A stretch of DNA of 41,964 bases, from NCBI GenBank assembly GCA_017505725.1, contig JAFVOR010000075.1, forward strand, positions 1-41,964, written 5' to 3'. Both the position numbers and the translations under genes were made by a program. Of the stretch, positions 33,106 through 40,786 are shown in pieces; position 1 is the stretch's first letter, and every line of letters begins with the position of its first letter. The notes below the pieces were generated by a model. It saw only the letters and a program-made list of their open reading frames with translations, was not told the DNA's origin and did no database searches. Source of the DNA: Alistipes sp. (GTDB lineage: Bacteria > Bacteroidota > Bacteroidia > Bacteroidales > Rikenellaceae).

Positions 33106-35547
33106 CTACATTCCGCTTGCTCCCGTAGACGTGCCACCGATATTGTCGCCTCCATCATCGGCCTTAGCATTGGTGCGCTTTACATATAAGCCCTGCTTGC
33201 CAAAGTTATAGCTAATAGATAGTCTTATGCTACGACTGACGCTTCCATTTACAGAGTGCTGAATATAGGTTGGCGTATTCGATTTTAATTTATAAATAGT
33301 TTCGCGCGAGTGGGGATTGAACACAGCGACGGCTATCTCCAACTTATCCTTCAGCAACTTTTGTCCGAGGTGCGCTTGTGTACCAAACACCCAATTTGCA
33401 CCAACATATCCCATCGAAGGCTCGGTGCGCCACAGATACTCGGAAAGAGTGAGTCGCGCCCCCTTCCACAAGGCGATCATCATATTGAGATTGTGCGACA
33501 TAGACCAGCCTTTGGTCTCGATACCCTCATCGGGCAAGCGATAGGCAATGTGTCCACCACGCACCGTAAGCGAGAGGTTAAATTTCGCTGATGGACGATA
33601 GGACAACGACACCCCTGCGCCATAGCCACGCATACGACCATTATTACGATAGGTAGAGTTTATATAACCCTCGCTGTCGATAAACGAATAGTTTGTAACC
33701 AGGTTATTGGAAAGGCGCGAATAAAACTCGCCCGTTGCACTCCATTTATTATTCGAATAGGCATATTTCAGCGATAGGTTGTGCGTAATACCCGTGCGAA
33801 GGTCGGGGTTTCCGTATTGTCGCTCGGCAAGTCCCTCCTGCACAAACGGAGTCATTGCGTTAATACCCGGGCGCGAAAGTCGCTCCGTGTAGGAAAAGGC
33901 GAGAGTATGACCCATCTTCGGCAAATATGCAAGCGAGAGATATGGCACAACATTTACGAGTGATCTCTTCCACTTCTCATTTTTATCACCTTGATAGTCG
34001 GTTGCATACCAAGCACCCTCCAAACGGCCACCTGCACGTACCGATAATTTATCCATCGAGTAGGCATACCCGGCATATAGACCGAGTATATTGCGCACAA
34101 GACGAGTATTTCCGCTTGACTCGGACAGCACATCTCCCATAGAATTGCTATTTACTTGATGCGTTGTAGTCAGCGTGTTATCGTATGAGTGTTTAGCTCC
34201 AGCCTCGACACTGTGACGCTTGCTTATTGGGTTAATATAGTCTATCTGTGCAACATTATTCACGACATTAGAGATTTGATTGGTTGCTATCTCCGAACTT
34301 GGCACCACCCCTCCGTACGGATTGTTAAGTTGTAGATTAGCTCGCTCCTGCGGTGGAATAATCGAGATATTGTCCGAAACGGTCAGGGTGTGTCCGCTAC
34401 CCTTGAACGAATGTTGATAACTCACCGTAGCATCAACGCCACACCAATTCTGGCGGGTTATCTGAGGCGAATCGTAACCATATAGCAACTGCTTGTCATT
34501 ATCGAAATAGTTGTACTTGGCATTCACTTCACTCCTCTGCTTGCCTCCCCAAACGCCTACTTCGGCGGTGATGAGATTTACCGAATCTATCTGATAGCTC
34601 GCATTCACGTTGCCATAGAGCGAGTAGTATCCATAACCATAGTCGCCTCCAGCATCCAAGTAGCGATAACCCGTATTATCAACCAAGTTCTCGAAATATT
34701 GTTGTTGAAAACCTACCGCATCCTTGTTTGACCACGCTTGCGAGTAGTAAAACGATGTCGAGAGCGATAATTTATCTGTCTGTACGGTAAATTGCGCCGA
34801 GTTGTTGGTGTTCCAATTTCGGTTGAACCAATTTCCTGCCGCCATATTCACACGACCATTATAGCCGTCGAAGCGTGCCTTTGTTGTTATGATATTTAAG
34901 ACGCCTCCCACACCCTCGGCGTCGTACTTCATCGAAGGGTTTGTCACAACCTCGATGCGCTTGATTGACGAGGCGGGCATACTCTTGATAATATCGGCAA
35001 AGTTGCGCGACATAGATGATGATGTATGACCATTCACCAACACTTTATAGTCGCTCTGTCCGTTCATCAACACTTTGCCCTCGGCATCGAGCGAGAGTTG
35101 AGGCACCTTGCGGATAATATCCTCAAGCGTGCTGGTTGCGGCTTCAGGGTCGTCCTCTACCGAGTAGGTCAATTTCTCGGCATCTGCCATAACGATCGGC
35201 TTTTGAACGGTTACTGCCACCGCATCAAGAGCAACACCCTCACGAATAGCTACATCACCTACATCTACTTGCCCTCCTGCAACTTTCACCCTCTGTTTTA
35301 GAGTTGTGTATCCAACCGACGATATTTCCAACTCCATTTCGCCCTGCTCTTTAGTGTCGAGCGAGAAAGTGCCGTCGTTGCGAGCTGCCACTGCCGACAC
35401 GATCACCGTATCTCGCAATAGTGCAACCGTAGCATAACCTACACCCGTCTTTTTACCCTCATCAATAACCCTACCCAACAGGGTTGTCTGCGCACTTGCA
35501 GAAACAACGCCGAGAAGTAACGCAATGGCCAATAGATAGTTTCTCAT
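33106..35547 (-). CDS. Outer-membrane beta-barrel receptor (TonB-dependent-receptor-like, OMP_b-brl_3 family)
   Basis: The 813-residue protein has a signal peptide cut near ASA-Q (residue 20). A carboxypeptidase-regulatory-like domain follows (about 22-105, GRVIDEGKKTGVGYATVALL). A plug-like domain covers about 115-225 (STLEDIIRKVPQLSLDAEGKVLMNG, SIKRIEVVTNPSMKYDAEGVGGVLNIIT), and a large barrel runs to the C-terminus (SIRLSISYNFGKQ). This is the pattern of Bacteroidetes OMP_b-brl_3 proteins rather than SusC: it is shorter, and there is no SusD partner beside it. The cargo is unknown. It is monocistronic, with a long non-coding region before it. Confidence 0.88.
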   Translation of the reverse strand: MRNYLLAIALLLGVVSASAQTTLLGRVIDEGKKTGVGYATVALLRDTVIVSAVAARNDGTFSLDTKEQGEMELEISSVGYTTLKQRVKVAGGQVDVGDVAIREGVALDAVAVTVQKPIVMADAEKLTYSVEDDPEAATSTLEDIIRKVPQLSLDAEGKVLMNGQSDYKVLVNGHTSSSMSRNFADIIKSMPASSIKRIEVVTNPSMKYDAEGVGGVLNIITTKARFDGYNGRVNMAAGNWFNRNWNTNNSAQFTVQTDKLSLSTSFYYSQAWSNKDAVGFQQQYFENLVDNTGYRYLDAGGDYGYGYYSLYGNVNASYQIDSVNLITAEVGVWGGKQRSEVNAKYNYFDNDKQLLYGYDSPQITRQNWCGVDATVSYQHSFKGSGHTLTVSDNISIIPPQERANLQLNNPYGGVVPSSEIATNQISNVVNNVAQIDYINPISKRHSVEAGAKHSYDNTLTTTHQVNSNSMGDVLSESSGNTRLVRNILGLYAGYAYSMDKLSVRAGGRLEGAWYATDYQGDKNEKWKRSLVNVVPYLSLAYLPKMGHTLAFSYTERLSRPGINAMTPFVQEGLAERQYGNPDLRTGITHNLSLKYAYSNNKWSATGEFYSRLSNNLVTNYSFIDSEGYINSTYRNNGRMRGYGAGVSLSYRPSAKFNLSLTVRGGHIAYRLPDEGIETKGWSMSHNLNMMIALWKGARLTLSEYLWRTEPSMGYVGANWVFGTQAHLGQKLLKDKLEIAVAVFNPHSRETIYKLKSNTPTYIQHSVNGSVSRSIRLSISYNFGKQGLYVKRTNAKADDGGDNIGGTSTGASGM

Positions 35548-36122
35548 CTTTCTCTCTGTTTATACGAAAAGTAACGAAAAGATTGCGCATATATTGCCCT
35601 CTTTTCTGTTCTTCGTGTTTTTGCCCACCAACCCCAAACGGGCTATTAATAAAAAAGAAAGTGTGAGGCTGATTAGTTTATCTTTCGGAGGCTCTGGTAT
35701 GCCTGGTACAAATAAACAATACCCCACACTCGCATTTATCTACAAGAATGGGGCAAACACCCCTACTGAAGAATCAATACAGAGTGACGAGTGTGTTGCT
35801 TCCCTTGTACCTAAGAAATTTACCAGATTTCCGAAAGGGATAAAAGCTAATACACTTTCATCAAAATATGTCTGCAACCTTGCGATTGCGATTGCAAATT
35901 TAGAAATTATTTTTGAGAGATGCAAAGTTGCGCCAATAAAATAGCGGTTGTTAGCGGTAGTTAAGGGAAGTTAGGGTGGCGCAACTGTAATAACTCTAAT
36001 AACCCCTAATAGCCTTTAACAACCTCTTATAAAATCCGCCACAAGACAAAAAAGTTTTCCCTTTTCCGCCCTCCGTCTTCCCTTTTTTCTTATATTTGCC
36101 TTACCCTTTCAATCGAGAAGTT
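35548..36122. other. Long intergenic region between two divergent genes
   Basis: No gene is confidently supported. Around 35630-35945 lies an AT-rich block of unusual composition that is open on both strands (see findings). It contains CCCCACACTCGCATT...AATGGGG, which can form a weak stem. Positions 35946-35976 and 35994-36024 form an imperfect inverted repeat built of TTAG/TTAAGGG motifs. TATATTTG at 36091-36098 is a TAnnTTTG -7 box 24 bases before the GH43 ATG. Confidence 0.5.
35946..36024. repeat. Imperfect inverted repeat of TTAG-rich motifs
   Basis: The left arm (35946-35976, starting GGTTGTTAGCGG) and the reverse complement of the right arm (35994-36024, starting GGTTGTTAAAGG) agree at most positions over 31 bases, with a 17-base spacer. 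The arms consist of TTA-GGG-like units related to the arrays at 1-25 and 40271-40355. Confidence 0.55.
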
Positions 36123-37091
36123 ATGAAACAAGCTATACCGTATCTACTATTTCTCTTGGCTGCTGTAGGGGTTACACGGGCTCAAGAGATTCGCAACCCC
36201 ATCACCCAAGGCAGCTGGCCCGACCCTACAATATGGCAGGGCGAGGATGGCCGCTACTACTCCATCTGCACAGGTCTGCGACGTACGCTTGTGAGCGACG
36301 ACCTCTTCAACTGGAGGGTGGAGAATCACTCGGTCATCGACAAGGAGGCGTGGAGCGAGATGCGCTATGTGGCACGCCACTTTTGGGCACCCGATGTGGT
36401 GACGATAGGTGGTCAGCGTCTGCTCTACATCACACTCTACAACAGCGCAAAGGATAGCAGCATAGGTGTGCTTAAGGAGGTTACGCCCAACCGTTTCGTC
36501 TTTCACGGAGTCGTCACCCGCAGCACCGACACAGGCATTATCGACACCATCGATCCCGAGGTGATCCTCGACGAAAAAGGCAAACGGGTGTGGCTCTTCT
36601 TTGGCAGCATAGGCAAGATGCACCGCGTGGAGCTTACGCGCGACGGACTCGGTGTGAAGAGGGGTGCGAAGTATCACCACATAGCGGGCTTGACCGACAA
36701 GGAGAACCGCTCGCGCTCGAAGGTCTTCGAGGGGTGTTATCTCCACCGTCGCAACGGCTATTGGTATCTCTTTGCAAGTGCCGGATGGTACAAAGATCAC
36801 ACCTACAGGTTGGTTGTCGGTCGCAGTCGTCGATTGAATGGTCAGTTCCGCGACCGCAATGGCAACCCGATGACCGAAGGTTATGCCACGACCGTCATTT
36901 CAAGCGAGAAGGGCGACCACTTCTATGGACCGGGCCACTGCGGCGAGATATTCACGAAGGATGGACGCGACTATATCTTCTACCACTGCCACAACCGCGA
37001 TGTCAAGCCCCACCAACGCCCACTGATGATGCAGGAGATAAAGTGGGACAAGAGCGGATGGCCCTATGTCGAAGGGGGAAAACCGAGATAA
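36123..37091 (+). CDS. Secreted glycoside hydrolase family 43 protein
   Basis: The ATG at 36123 starts a signal peptide (cut near TRA-Q, residue 20); an upstream TTG extension to 36096 is not needed. The 322-residue protein shows the GH43 five-blade pattern: WPDPTIWQ (Asp34, general base), IDTIDPEV (Asp144, pKa modulator) and VFEGCYLHRRNGYWYLFAS (Glu203, general acid). YGPGHCGEIF follows later. It resembles arabinan endo-1,5-alpha-L-arabinosidase-type members, so plant arabinan or arabinoxylan is a likely substrate. Substrate specificity is not certain from sequence. No SusC/SusD pair accompanies it, so it is not part of a classical polysaccharide utilisation locus here. Confidence 0.87.
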   Translation: MKQAIPYLLFLLAAVGVTRAQEIRNPITQGSWPDPTIWQGEDGRYYSICTGLRRTLVSDDLFNWRVENHSVIDKEAWSEMRYVARHFWAPDVVTIGGQRLLYITLYNSAKDSSIGVLKEVTPNRFVFHGVVTRSTDTGIIDTIDPEVILDEKGKRVWLFFGSIGKMHRVELTRDGLGVKRGAKYHHIAGLTDKENRSRSKVFEGCYLHRRNGYWYLFASAGWYKDHTYRLVVGRSRRLNGQFRDRNGNPMTEGYATTVISSEKGDHFYGPGHCGEIFTKDGRDYIFYHCHNRDVKPHQRPLMMQEIKWDKSGWPYVEGGKPR

Positions 37092-37119
37092 AAAATGCAC
37101 CTCAACGGGTGCATTTTTT
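37090..37119. terminator. Bidirectional intrinsic terminator between GH43 and GH20 genes
   Basis: The stem TGCACC (37096-37101) with GGTGCA (37108-37113) has six A before and six T after it. It overlaps the GH43 stop codon and lies 20 bases from the GH20 stop codon, so it serves both convergent genes. Confidence 0.85.
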
Positions 37120-37139
37120 ATATTTCCTATTCTGGTTAA

Positions 37140-39290
37140 CTACTTGATTTTCAGAGGGCGGATAACGGTATACTCCTCGGCATCGGTGATGCCATCAGCC
37201 ACGATGCGCAGCGCATAGATTGTGCGTGTAGGGCGAAGCTCTATCTTGCCATTATGCAGCAAGCCAGCATTCTCGAAGTTCTTGCCATCGTAGGAGATTT
37301 CGATATGTCCGTTGTAGATAAGGCGACGGAACACCTGATAGAAGCCCGTAATAACCTCGATATATTGGCAATCGAGAGGCTCATCGAAGCGGAACTCCAC
37401 CCAATCGCCCTTGCGAGCACAGCGTGCGGTGTAGGCCGCCTGCTTATACTCTTCGCACACCTTAAGTGGTCGCTCCTCGGAGAATGGCATCGACGAGGTC
37501 GCCGTCATCTTCGGAGTGCGATACTGCCAATACTCCGGTGCTGCCGCAATACCGCTACGGCCTGTGCCTGCGTAGCTATGGAAGGCCACCCACGAAGCCA
37601 ACGAAGCATCGAGAGGCTCGGTGTACGCACGACGCTCGGTGGTGCGGATATCGGTGTAGTATATCTTCGATCCATCGTCGACCTTGGCGGTGAGTTTGCC
37701 ATCCTTGACCTCCACCACAGGAGGATTAAGACGATAGGTTGCGCCCATAACATTGAGCTTCTCGTAGAAGGAGCGTTTGATGGTAGCATACATCTCCTCG
37801 TAGGAGCGACGATTCTGGCACCACGCCACCTCCGACACACCAAACAGACGAGGGAAGATCATATACTCGAGGTAGTCGCTGAAGCGACCTTTAGGATCGA
37901 TATTCGAGAGTATTATCTCACCCCACAAAGCGCCCTCTACACCTATGATGTGCTTCTGCTGCTCAGGCGTAAAGCCCGCCTTCTCGTAGGAGAAGTCGCA
38001 GATGGTCTTGAGCGTAATACCATACTGCGAGGTGTGGCCTGTCTCGTTCGGTCCCTGACGCTTGTCGAGGTAGAAGATACGAGCCGGCATAACGACGGTA
38101 GGGTAGCCGCCATTCATAGCATCGAGACAACCTCGCCAACCCAGCCAACCACAAACGGTGGTGCTCTTCGGCATCTTACCGCCACGAATGGCCTCGTTCC
38201 AAACCATTGGTTTACGGTTGTAGCGAGCGAGGATATCCGCCACACGCATCAGCATATACTCCTCAAGTTGTGGACCTACGGTGATGCCTTTCTCCTTGCA
38301 GAGTCGTTGGCAATCGGGACACTGACGCCACCAATTGAAGTTCACCTCGTCACCGCCGATATGGATATACTCCGACGGGAATATCTCGGCAACCTCCTTG
38401 ACGATATCCTCGATAAGACGATAGTTACTCTCCTTTGATGCACACCACACATTGCGGGTGTCGATGCCATTGGTGATGGTGGTGTCGGGCACATAACCAC
38501 ACAATATGTCGGGGCGAACAGCACCCAAGCCCTTCGAGTGGCCCGGCACATCTATCTCGGGGATAACCTCCACATTGCGTTGTGCGGCATACTTGACAAC
38601 CTCGCGCAACTCATCCTGTGTGTAGTAGCCGCCATACTTCTCGAAGAAGCTACCATAGACAGGGTGAATAGGTGAGTCGCCACCACGCCAGCCGCCCACC
38701 TTCGCAAGTTCGGGATGGGACTTAATCTCGATGCGCCAGCCGGTATTATCGACAAGGTGGAAGTGGAGTTTGTTGAGCTTCAGAAATGCCATATAGTCGA
38801 TGGCACGCTTCACCTCGTGGAGAGGCATATAGGTACGCGCCACATCGAGCAGAAAACCACGATAGGCGTAACGCGGAGCATCACTGACCACGATATGACC
38901 AACCTTTACGGGGAGCTTCAGACTCTTGGCATAGACCTCCGAAGGCATCAACTGCAGAAGGGTCTGCACGCCATTGAAGACACCGCCATAGCCTCCTCCA
39001 CGCACCTCAACACCACGGGTATCGATGCGAAGCTGATACTCCTCGCTCTGGAGTTTATCGTCGAGCACGAGTCGCACATCACCCCTCTTCGACGAAACCT
39101 TTCGCAGAGGCAGGTAGGAGAGCAGATAGTCGGCGGCATCGGCCAGCTCCTTGTCGCAGACAAGTGTTGCCTTTGCGCCAAGCAGATAGTCACCATTGCC
39201 CTCCACAACGGAGCGTGGCTGCGGTATGATATCTGCCGCATACAATGTATTAGCTACAAGGAGTAGCAGAATAAGAAGCTTTGATCTCAT
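37140..39290 (-). CDS. Secreted beta-N-acetylhexosaminidase (GH20)
   Basis: The 716-residue protein has a signal peptide (cut near LYA-A, residue 18). A GH20b-like N-terminal domain covers about 20-135, and the catalytic TIM barrel runs from about 140 to 480 (RGFLLDVARTYMP, KLNKLHFHLVDNTGWRIEIK, EVIPEIDVPGHS). The catalytic pair is in HIGGDEV (Asp314, Glu315), where the acetamido group assists catalysis. The last 150 residues form a discoidin-like (F5/8 type C) domain (WVEFRFDEPLDCQYIEVITG). It releases terminal GlcNAc or GalNAc from host glycans or chitobiose. TATCTTTG (minus strand, 39313-39320) is a likely -7 box. Confidence 0.94.
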   Translation of the reverse strand: MRSKLLILLLLVANTLYAADIIPQPRSVVEGNGDYLLGAKATLVCDKELADAADYLLSYLPLRKVSSKRGDVRLVLDDKLQSEEYQLRIDTRGVEVRGGGYGGVFNGVQTLLQLMPSEVYAKSLKLPVKVGHIVVSDAPRYAYRGFLLDVARTYMPLHEVKRAIDYMAFLKLNKLHFHLVDNTGWRIEIKSHPELAKVGGWRGGDSPIHPVYGSFFEKYGGYYTQDELREVVKYAAQRNVEVIPEIDVPGHSKGLGAVRPDILCGYVPDTTITNGIDTRNVWCASKESNYRLIEDIVKEVAEIFPSEYIHIGGDEVNFNWWRQCPDCQRLCKEKGITVGPQLEEYMLMRVADILARYNRKPMVWNEAIRGGKMPKSTTVCGWLGWRGCLDAMNGGYPTVVMPARIFYLDKRQGPNETGHTSQYGITLKTICDFSYEKAGFTPEQQKHIIGVEGALWGEIILSNIDPKGRFSDYLEYMIFPRLFGVSEVAWCQNRRSYEEMYATIKRSFYEKLNVMGATYRLNPPVVEVKDGKLTAKVDDGSKIYYTDIRTTERRAYTEPLDASLASWVAFHSYAGTGRSGIAAAPEYWQYRTPKMTATSSMPFSEERPLKVCEEYKQAAYTARCARKGDWVEFRFDEPLDCQYIEVITGFYQVFRRLIYNGHIEISYDGKNFENAGLLHNGKIELRPTRTIYALRIVADGITDAEEYTVIRPLKIK

Positions 39291-39312
39291 ATAGGTAGGT
39301 TATTTGTTGCTA

Positions 39313-39320
39313 CAAAGATA
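39313..39320 (-). promoter_or_regulatory. Predicted -7 box of the GH20 gene
   Basis: TATCTTTG on the minus strand, 22 bases before the GH20 ATG, matches TAnnTTTG. No -33 TTTG was found at the usual spacing. Confidence 0.4.
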
Positions 39321-39331
39321 GCACTTTTTTC

Positions 39332-40171
39332 CTAAAATTGGATAGCGCACGACACACCGAGGGCCTTGGTATTGGCGTGGTAGAGGGGTGCGGCAGCCAT
39401 AGCCTGCCCCTTGCGAGGTATGCGGAAGATGTGGCGACTGAGTGGCAACATCCAATATCCAATACGCGCCGAGAGTATGCCAAAGCCCGCCCCTGCCAAG
39501 ACATCGTTGAACCAGTGGCGACCATTGTACATTCGCATAAAGCCCACCGTTGCCGCCAGCGCATAAGCTCCCATACCGACTCCCCAGCCATACTCCGAGC
39601 GCACGAGTTCAGCACCTGCAAAGGCGGTCATTGTGTGGCCCGAAGGGAATGAGTTGCGTGAGCCGGTGTCGGGACGAGGCTCACGGACTATATACTTGAT
39701 ACCCTGCGACAACGCGGTGACCGAAATGTAGGTCACTGCCGCCACTGCCACACGCTCACCAAAGGAGTGCTTCGCCTCGAGTCCCATAAAGTCGAGCGTG
39801 AGGTAGAATGCCACAGGCACATACTGCACATAGTCGTCGAATCGAAGTTTGACACCCTTGCTTGTTTCGTAAAGGCCATTTTTGATAGCGAGGTTCATAC
39901 CTCGCATAGGCGAACGCTCACCCACACCCAGAGCTCCGAGACCAACCAACGCAACGGGTACAACGAGTTGCTCGGTGCGGAAACGGGTGGAGTAGGTCTG
40001 ATTCTCCTCCCACCAATCGCGCTTGCCATTTTTGCGGAGCGTGATGCCGCTCTGCTCACTCAACGAATATTGCGATGTCGCAGAACTCGACACCTTGAAC
40101 TTTGTTCGTGCTACAACATCACCAACCGACAGCGACATAAGCACCACAGCCATAACAACCAAACGCAACAT
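39332..40171 (-). CDS. PAP2 family phosphatase
   Basis: The ATG at 40171 is chosen because a TATTTTTG -7 box (minus strand, 40200-40207) would put transcription start at about the alternative ATG at 40195. The 279-residue protein starts with a signal or membrane segment. It carries the three PAP2 phosphatase motifs: KYIVREPRP (159-167), PSGHT (176-180, Ser177-Gly178-His179), and RMYNGRHWFND (Arg213, His219, Asp223), with further hydrophobic helices. Members dephosphorylate lipid phosphates such as phosphatidic acid, undecaprenyl pyrophosphate or lipid A phosphates. The substrate here is open. It is separate from the GH20 gene, which has its own promoter. Confidence 0.9.
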   Translation of the reverse strand: MLRLVVMAVVLMSLSVGDVVARTKFKVSSSATSQYSLSEQSGITLRKNGKRDWWEENQTYSTRFRTEQLVVPVALVGLGALGVGERSPMRGMNLAIKNGLYETSKGVKLRFDDYVQYVPVAFYLTLDFMGLEAKHSFGERVAVAAVTYISVTALSQGIKYIVREPRPDTGSRNSFPSGHTMTAFAGAELVRSEYGWGVGMGAYALAATVGFMRMYNGRHWFNDVLAGAGFGILSARIGYWMLPLSRHIFRIPRKGQAMAAAPLYHANTKALGVSCAIQF

Positions 40172-40199
40172 ATTTCGACCTTTTTGCAGTATCATACCG

Positions 40200-40207
40200 C
40201 AAAAATA
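40200..40207 (-). promoter_or_regulatory. Predicted -7 box of the PAP2 gene
   Basis: TATTTTTG on the minus strand matches TAnnTTTG and decides between the two possible ATG codons of the PAP2 gene. No clear -33 box is seen. Confidence 0.4.
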
Positions 40208-40210
40208 CAA

Positions 40211-40665
40211 AAAAGGATATAATCTGCGACTTTTTCGAGAAAAGTTTGTGGAGTGAGAGGAAGGGATAGGGGCGTTAGAGGCGTTAGAGGCGTTAAGGGG
40301 AGGTAAGGGTGGTTAAAGGGAATTAAGGGAGATTAAGGGAGATTAAGGGAGATTAAGGATTTTGAGAGAGAAGGAAATTGACGCAATACTCGACAAAACC
40401 AATTTCTTGTCAGAAGTCGTGAGATGCGGTGCATTACAAAAGGGAGAGCTATCCCTACGCTAAAGTGTAGAAAGTGATTTTAAGCAGATGAGAGCAAGAT
40501 TGCGAGTAAGCGAGGACAATGACTATTTTTAGACATTGTCGAGCGAGAGCAATCAAAAGCCATTGAAAATGGATTAAGGCATACAAGAAATCCGCTTGCG
40601 CAGTTTACTAAGCGTAAATGAGCAAGCGGATTATCGCAGTATAACGCAGCTATCGCTGCTTAAAA
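40211..40665. other. Gene-free region with short tandem repeats and a change of sequence type
   Basis: No gene is supported. The first part (to about 40375) holds arrays like those at the window start. Afterwards the sequence is unlike the rest: a string similar to 40752-40786 at 40403-40437, a hairpin GACAATG/CATTGTC near 40526-40552, and a strong nested hairpin at 40589-40632. Confidence 0.55.
40271..40355. repeat. Tandem 9- and 10-base repeats
   Basis: Three copies of GGCGTTAGA/GGCGTTAAG at 40271-40297 are followed by three copies of TTAAGGGAGA at 40323-40352. The reverse complement of the first array (TCTAACGCC) also occurs at 12-20 of the window, so this motif marks both ends of the Bacteroidales-like part. 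Confidence 0.75.
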
Positions 40666-40786
40666 TTACTTTCGCTCCGCAAAAGAAAAATCATTTTGAG
40701 TGAGGAAATTTTGTGCCAAACAAAAAAGCGAGTCCGCAGCCTCCCCACAACCCAATTTCTTGTCAGAAGGCGCGAGATGTGGTGCA
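40403..40786. repeat. About 35-base direct repeats bounding a hairpin-rich segment
   Basis: The string AATTTCTTGTCAGAAG plus the following 18 bases (GTCGTGAGATGCGGTGCA type) occurs at 40403-40437 and again at 40752-40786, same orientation, with about three or four differences. Between them lies the perfect 11-bp stem AATCCGCTTGC (40589-40599) / GCAAGCGGATT (40622-40632) with an inner TTTAC/GTAAA stem. Confidence 0.65.

Noticed and set aside
33106..35547. SusC of a polysaccharide utilisation locus
   Set aside because: The barrel protein is short (813 residues), of the OMP_b-brl_3 type, and has no SusD neighbour.
35594..35944. 116-residue + frame as a gene
   Set aside because: The protein is unrecognised, the opposite strand is also open, and no ribosome site or promoter was found. 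It is kept as a finding, not a gene.
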